The notes under the pieces are model-generated. The model was not told the DNA's origin. It ran no database searches and saw only the letters and a program-made list of their open reading frames with translations. Below, one piece after another: positions 31,258 through 33,995 of a stretch of DNA of 33,995 nt. Position 1 is the stretch's first letter; the number at the start of each line of letters is the position of its first letter. Position numbers and translations under genes: made by a program. The stretch covers positions 531 to 34,525 of the forward strand of contig NZ_SOEZ01000072.1 in NCBI RefSeq assembly GCF_004402215.1, read 5' to 3'. The stretch is from Cryobacterium tagatosivorans (GTDB lineage Bacteria; Actinomycetota; Actinomycetes; Actinomycetales; Microbacteriaceae).

Positions 31258-31881
31258 ATGAAACTCCAAGTAGCTATGGACCTCCTCACGGTCGAAGATG
31301 CCCTCGAACTGGCCGGTCAGGTGGCCGAATACGTCGACATTATTGAGCTCGGCACCCCCCTGATCAAGGCCGCCGGCCTCTCCGCCGTTACCGCCATTAA
31401 GGCGGCGCACCCGGACAAGATCGTCTTCGCTGACATGAAGACCATGGACGCCGGAGAACTTGAGGCCGACATCGCCTTCAAGGCAGGCGCCGACTTGGTC
31501 ACCATCCTCGGTACCGCGGACGACTCCACCATTGCCGGCGGCGTCAAAGCAGCCAAGGCCCACAATAAGGGCATCGTCGTTGACCTCATCGGCGTGGCAG
31601 ACAAGGTCACCCGCGCCAAGGAAGTCCGCGCGCTGGGTGCGAAATTCGTAGAGATGCACGCCGGCCTGGACGAGCAGGCCCAGCCCGGTTACGACTTGAG
31701 GGGGCTGCTCCGCGCCGGAGAAGAAGCGCGCGTTCCGTTCTCCGTGGCTGGCGGCGTGAACCTCTCCACGATCGAAGCCGTCCAGCGTGCCGGCGCCGAT
31801 GTCGCCGTCGCCGGCGGTGCCATCTACGGCGCAGCCGATCCCGCCCTGGCAGCTAAGGAACTCCGCGCCGCCATTATCTAA
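31258..31881 (+). CDS. hxlA: 3-hexulose-6-phosphate synthase (HPS), RuMP pathway
   Basis: A 207-residue HPS of the OMP decarboxylase superfamily, of full length. It condenses formaldehyde with ribulose 5-phosphate. The metal and catalytic motif DMKTMD is at 59-64 (D59, K61, D64). LQVAMDLLTVEDAL at the start, IIELGTPLIKAAG, VDLIGV, FVEMHAGLDEQAQ and SVAGGVNLSTIEAVQRAGADVAVAGGAIYGAADP follow the family. The ATG at 31258 follows GAAAGAAG. With hxlB it gives a complete formaldehyde fixation and detoxification module. A hairpin follows the stop. Confidence 0.95.
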   Translation: MKLQVAMDLLTVEDALELAGQVAEYVDIIELGTPLIKAAGLSAVTAIKAAHPDKIVFADMKTMDAGELEADIAFKAGADLVTILGTADDSTIAGGVKAAKAHNKGIVVDLIGVADKVTRAKEVRALGAKFVEMHAGLDEQAQPGYDLRGLLRAGEEARVPFSVAGGVNLSTIEAVQRAGADVAVAGGAIYGAADPALAAKELRAAII

Positions 31882-31894
31882 CCCTCCGATAAAC

Positions 31895-31932
31895 GGTGGC
31901 GTCGCGCAAACCTAAAGCCGCGGGACGCCACC
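31895..31932 (+). terminator. Hairpin terminator after hxlA
   Basis: GGTGGCGTC (31895-31903) and GACGCCACC (31924-31932) pair perfectly over 9 bp, with further inner pairing of GCG words. It starts 13 nt after the hxlA stop. There is no T-run. Confidence 0.65.
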
Positions 31933-32111
31933 TCCGGGGTGAGCACCAGCAACTTCAGAGCCCGCAGTCATGCAATTTCTTGTCTGGGAGTCGTCTGTTT
32001 GTTCGTGATGATCCCGCCACGCTGTAGCCGATCTAAAGCACACCACACACGTCAACGATGAGGAACTGGCACATCGGGGGACCCAGATTCCTAAGAAAGA
32101 AGCTGCCTATT

Positions 32112-32327
32112 ATGCGTAGCCAAGCCACCGAGCATTTTGAAGTCCTCGTGACCGACCCTGGTCAACTTCACCAGGCGCTCGACAACGCAGAGGCCGAACT
32201 CCGGCAGGTAGCGATGACCCAGCGGTGTGCGGGCATCCTGGCGACCCGTCATACGCCCGGCCGGTACACGCTTGAGCTCAGCGACACGGTTCCCTTCGGG
32301 GAGACCTGGGAGCAAACACTCTCCTGA
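32112..32327 (+). CDS. Small hypothetical protein, 71 aa
   Basis: A 71-residue soluble protein I do not recognise. It reads HFEVLVTDPGQLHQALDNAEAELRQVAMTQRCAGILATRHTPGRYTLELSD, shown as residues 8-58, with a predicted strand, helix and strand order. The ATG at 32112 follows an AAGAAAGAAG site about 10 nt upstream. The longer frame from 32058 lacks such a site. It lies between the RuMP genes and the aquaglyceroporin, all in the same direction. Confidence 0.6.
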   Translation: MRSQATEHFEVLVTDPGQLHQALDNAEAELRQVAMTQRCAGILATRHTPGRYTLELSDTVPFGETWEQTLS

Positions 32328-32416
32328 CCGCCAGTCGACAGCCGCACCGTCTTCTTTTGCTCGTCTTCAGTTCGAAGCTTTCAATGCTCTTCAATTTGTG
32401 AAAAAAGGATGTCAAT

Positions 32417-33181
32417 GTGGATAATCTCGGTGTCGTCTTTCTCTCGGAAGTGGTGGGAACCGCTCTCCTCGTCCTCCTCGGCTGCGGCGTGGTCGCCAAC
32501 GTCGCGCTAACCAGGACCAAGGGTTTCAACGGGGGCTTCCTGATGGTCACCTTCGGCTGGGGCCTCGCGGTCTACGCCGGTGTGATCGTCGCCTACAACT
32601 CTGGCGCCCACCTGAACCCCGCTGTCACCCTCGGCCTGGTGGCATCCGGTGCCACCGAATTCGGGTCCGGCGTGCCGGTCAACGCCCTGTCGGTGTTCAC
32701 CTACATCGGAGCCCAGATGCTGGGCGCCATTCTGGGCGCCACCTTCGTCTGGCTGGCCTACAAGCAACACTTCGACGAGGAACCGAGCCCGGCCAGCAAG
32801 CTCGGCGTCTTCTCGACCGGCCCGGCGATCCGCTCCTACGGCTGGAACCTGGTCACGGAGATCATCGGCACCTTCGTGCTCGTCTTCGTGGTCCTCGCCT
32901 TCGGCGGCGGTCGCCAGGGCGAGGCGGGCGGCCTCGCGGCCCTCGGCGCCCTGCCGGTGGCCCTGCTGGTCATCGTGATCGGCACCTCGCTCGGCGGACC
33001 GACCGGCTACGCGATCAACCCGGCCCGTGACCTCGGCCCGCGGATCGCGCACTTCCTGCTGCCGATCAAGGGCAAGGGCGGCTCCGATTGGGCCTACTCC
33101 TGGGTCCCGGTCGTCGGCCCGGTCATCGGCGGCGTTCTTGCCGGCTGGGCCTCAATCGTGCTGCTGCCCGTCCTCACCTAA
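32417..33181 (+). CDS. MIP-family aquaglyceroporin (GlpF-like)
   Basis: A 254-residue major intrinsic protein with six membrane segments. Both pore motifs are present: HLNPAV with N67-P68-A69 and INPARDLGPR with N201-P202-A203-R204. The aspartate after the second motif (D205) is typical of glycerol-conducting GlpF rather than water-only channels. The start is GTG at 32417 with AAGGA 8 nt upstream. It may pass glycerol, or small C1 solutes given the RuMP genes beside it. It is followed by a long inverted repeat. Confidence 0.93.
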   Translation: MDNLGVVFLSEVVGTALLVLLGCGVVANVALTRTKGFNGGFLMVTFGWGLAVYAGVIVAYNSGAHLNPAVTLGLVASGATEFGSGVPVNALSVFTYIGAQMLGAILGATFVWLAYKQHFDEEPSPASKLGVFSTGPAIRSYGWNLVTEIIGTFVLVFVVLAFGGGRQGEAGGLAALGALPVALLVIVIGTSLGGPTGYAINPARDLGPRIAHFLLPIKGKGGSDWAYSWVPVVGPVIGGVLAGWASIVLLPVLT

Positions 33182-33232
33182 CTATTCTTCCCACGGAGAT
33201 TGTGCGCGTGGCGTGAGCGAGAAAGATGAGGA

Positions 33233-33279
33233 CCTCCGGCATCGATTGGGTTACTACCACACTCAATCGATGCCGGAGG
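33233..33279. terminator. 16-bp perfect inverted repeat after the aquaglyceroporin gene
   Basis: Arms 33233-33248 and 33264-33279 are perfect over 16 bp with a 15-nt loop; two or three inner pairs extend it. It lies 51 nt after the stop and has no T-run. It can be a terminator or part of a mobile element end. Confidence 0.6.
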
Positions 33280-33362
33280 CCCTGCGTGTCAGGTTGGGTG
33301 AGGCCAGCAGCTAATGGCAAGTCCGCCGCATGCCGTAGGGCGAGAACCAGGAAGCCATCACG

Positions 33363-33593
33363 ATGTCCAGCCCTTCCTTGATCGCCGTCCGCGACGATAG
33401 TCGACTGAGTAGCAGCAGCCCCGGAACCAGATCCGGGGGTCCGCCGCCGAGGGGGTCGTTCACCCCGGCGCAGAAGCTCGACCACTTGGCCGCCTGTGAG
33501 GCCGCCATCGTGAACAACACGGGCAGCGCCTACCTGCGCGAGCAGGGGATCCACTCGTCGCAGATGCCGCAGCCCCCGTTACCTTCTTTGTAG
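33363..33593 (+). pseudogene. IS3-type transposase orfA N-terminal remnant
   Basis: A 76-codon frame with AGGAAG 9 nt before its ATG. RGSFTPAQKLDHLAACEAAIVNNTGSAYLREQGIHSS matches, over residues 29-65, the helix-turn-helix N-terminus of orfA-type transposases (FTPAQKL..LAAYEAA...GGAYLRREGLYSS..EWRR). The expected continuation is lost: the frame ends after about ten unrelated codons where the IS110 left end begins. Confidence 0.7.
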
Positions 33594-33599
33594 CCCTTG

Positions 33600-33743
33600 A
33601 TCGTGCGACTCTGTGAGGGTGTTGGCCTGTCGGGCCCGGCATGATTGTTGCCCCCAGTCGTTGATGATCCGGGGGTGTTGTCACCGGGCTTGACTGGCAT
33701 CAGGTGATCGCTGATAGGGGCTGGACCGGGACTTGTCCTAGGG
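33600..33743 (+). ncRNA. Candidate IS110 bridge RNA region
   Basis: In IS110-group elements the long non-coding end upstream of the transposase encodes the bridge RNA that pairs with target and donor DNA. This stretch sits in that position. It can fold: CCCCC and GGGGG words near 33651-33675 enclose a 15-nt loop, and GGCC / GGCCC words near 33627-33643 can form another stem. Family position is established; the structure is by eye. Confidence 0.4.
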
Positions 33744-33995
33744 GTCTTCATCGGCGTTGATGTTGGCAAAGGTGAGCACCACGCGGTCGCCCTTGATCGC
33801 GCTGGAAAGCAGCTCTTCGATAGGGCCCTCCCGAACGAGGAAGCGAGACTTGGAGAGCTGATCGGACAGCTCAAACGACACGGCCAGGTGCTCTTTGTCG
33901 TGGATCAACCGGCGACCATCGGCGCCCTGCCGATCGCCGTCGCTCAATCCGAGAACGTACTCGTGGGCTATTTGCCCGGTCTGGCAATGCGGCGA
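33744..33995 (+). CDS. IS110-family transposase, N-terminal part, cut by the window end
   Basis: 84 codons. The frame reads VFIGVDVGKGEHHAVALDR, then GKQLFDRALPNEEARLGELI, VLFVVDQPATIGALPIAVA and VLVGYLPGLAMRR. These match the RuvC-like DEDD domain of IS110 transposases; the first catalytic aspartate is in GVDVG. No ATG, GTG or TTG lies in frame between the TGA at 33705 and the conserved start. GTC stands at 33744 where GTG would be expected. Either the start codon is mutated or a non-standard start is used. The small minus-strand frames here are shadows. Confidence 0.78.

Larger units (their letters stand above)
33566..33995 (+). mobile_element. IS110-family insertion element, left end (continues past the window)
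   Basis: The IS3-type orfA homology stops at about 33560. From there a non-coding stretch of about 150-180 nt precedes the IS110 transposase frame, the standard layout of IS110 elements. Terminal inverted repeats are not expected in this family. The exact left edge cannot be fixed without the intact target. Confidence 0.65.

Noticed and set aside
33738..33947. Minus-strand 69-codon frame at the window end
   Set aside because: It is antisense to the IS110 transposase, whose homology is clear.

Overview
The window is high-GC DNA with actinobacterial features: GC-rich codon third positions, coenzyme F420 enzymes, an MmyB-type regulator remnant, and several genes whose start codon lies 5-7 nt after a TANNNT -10 box (leaderless starts). 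The F420 transporter cassette and one interspersed repeat suggest Microbacteriaceae or a close relative. That placement is an inference; no rRNA or marker gene is present.

Positions 1-8316 (minus strand) form a reductive pyrimidine or hydantoin catabolic operon. Transcription order: nitrilase-type beta-ureidopropionase, dihydropyrimidinase, an F420-type luciferase-like (LLM) oxidoreductase, an ABC importer (permease, ATPase, second permease, NMT1/THI5-like lipoprotein), then a class III aminotransferase cut by the window edge. A MocR-type regulator (8478-9845) is divergent. Together they would import a pyrimidine-like compound, open the dihydropyrimidine ring, release beta-alanine and transaminate it.

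Positions 9871-17176 form a coenzyme F420 locus of two convergent operons meeting at a hairpin (13864-13912). The plus operon has a BtuCDF-like importer (lipoprotein, permease, ATPase) overlapping cofD. The minus operon is tetR, an F420-dependent G6PD-like LLM enzyme, cofE and cofC. The importer matches the family proposed to import F420-0, but its coupling to cofD makes Fo a better substrate candidate.

Positions 17272-28250 hold ordinary chromosomal genes: exonuclease III, an AEC permease, an alpha/beta hydrolase, an SRPBCC protein, LtrA, a HerA-like ATPase, a Gly/Asp/Phe-tailed protein, a VOC protein, a GNAT acetyltransferase, an SDR, PPK2 and a second LLM oxidoreductase. Two inverted copies of one palindrome lie at 18125-18193 and 20631-20696.

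From about 28245 to the end lies an accessory island. It starts with an AT-rich junction inside the 3' end of the LLM gene, followed by decayed genes (an MmyB-type regulator fragment and a CDF transporter with an internal deletion) and a YkvA protein. It then has the RuMP formaldehyde genes hxlB-hxlA, a small unknown protein and a GlpF-like aquaglyceroporin. It ends with an IS3-type orfA remnant interrupted by the left end of an IS110-family element, whose non-coding end may encode a bridge RNA. No tRNA, rRNA or CRISPR array was seen.
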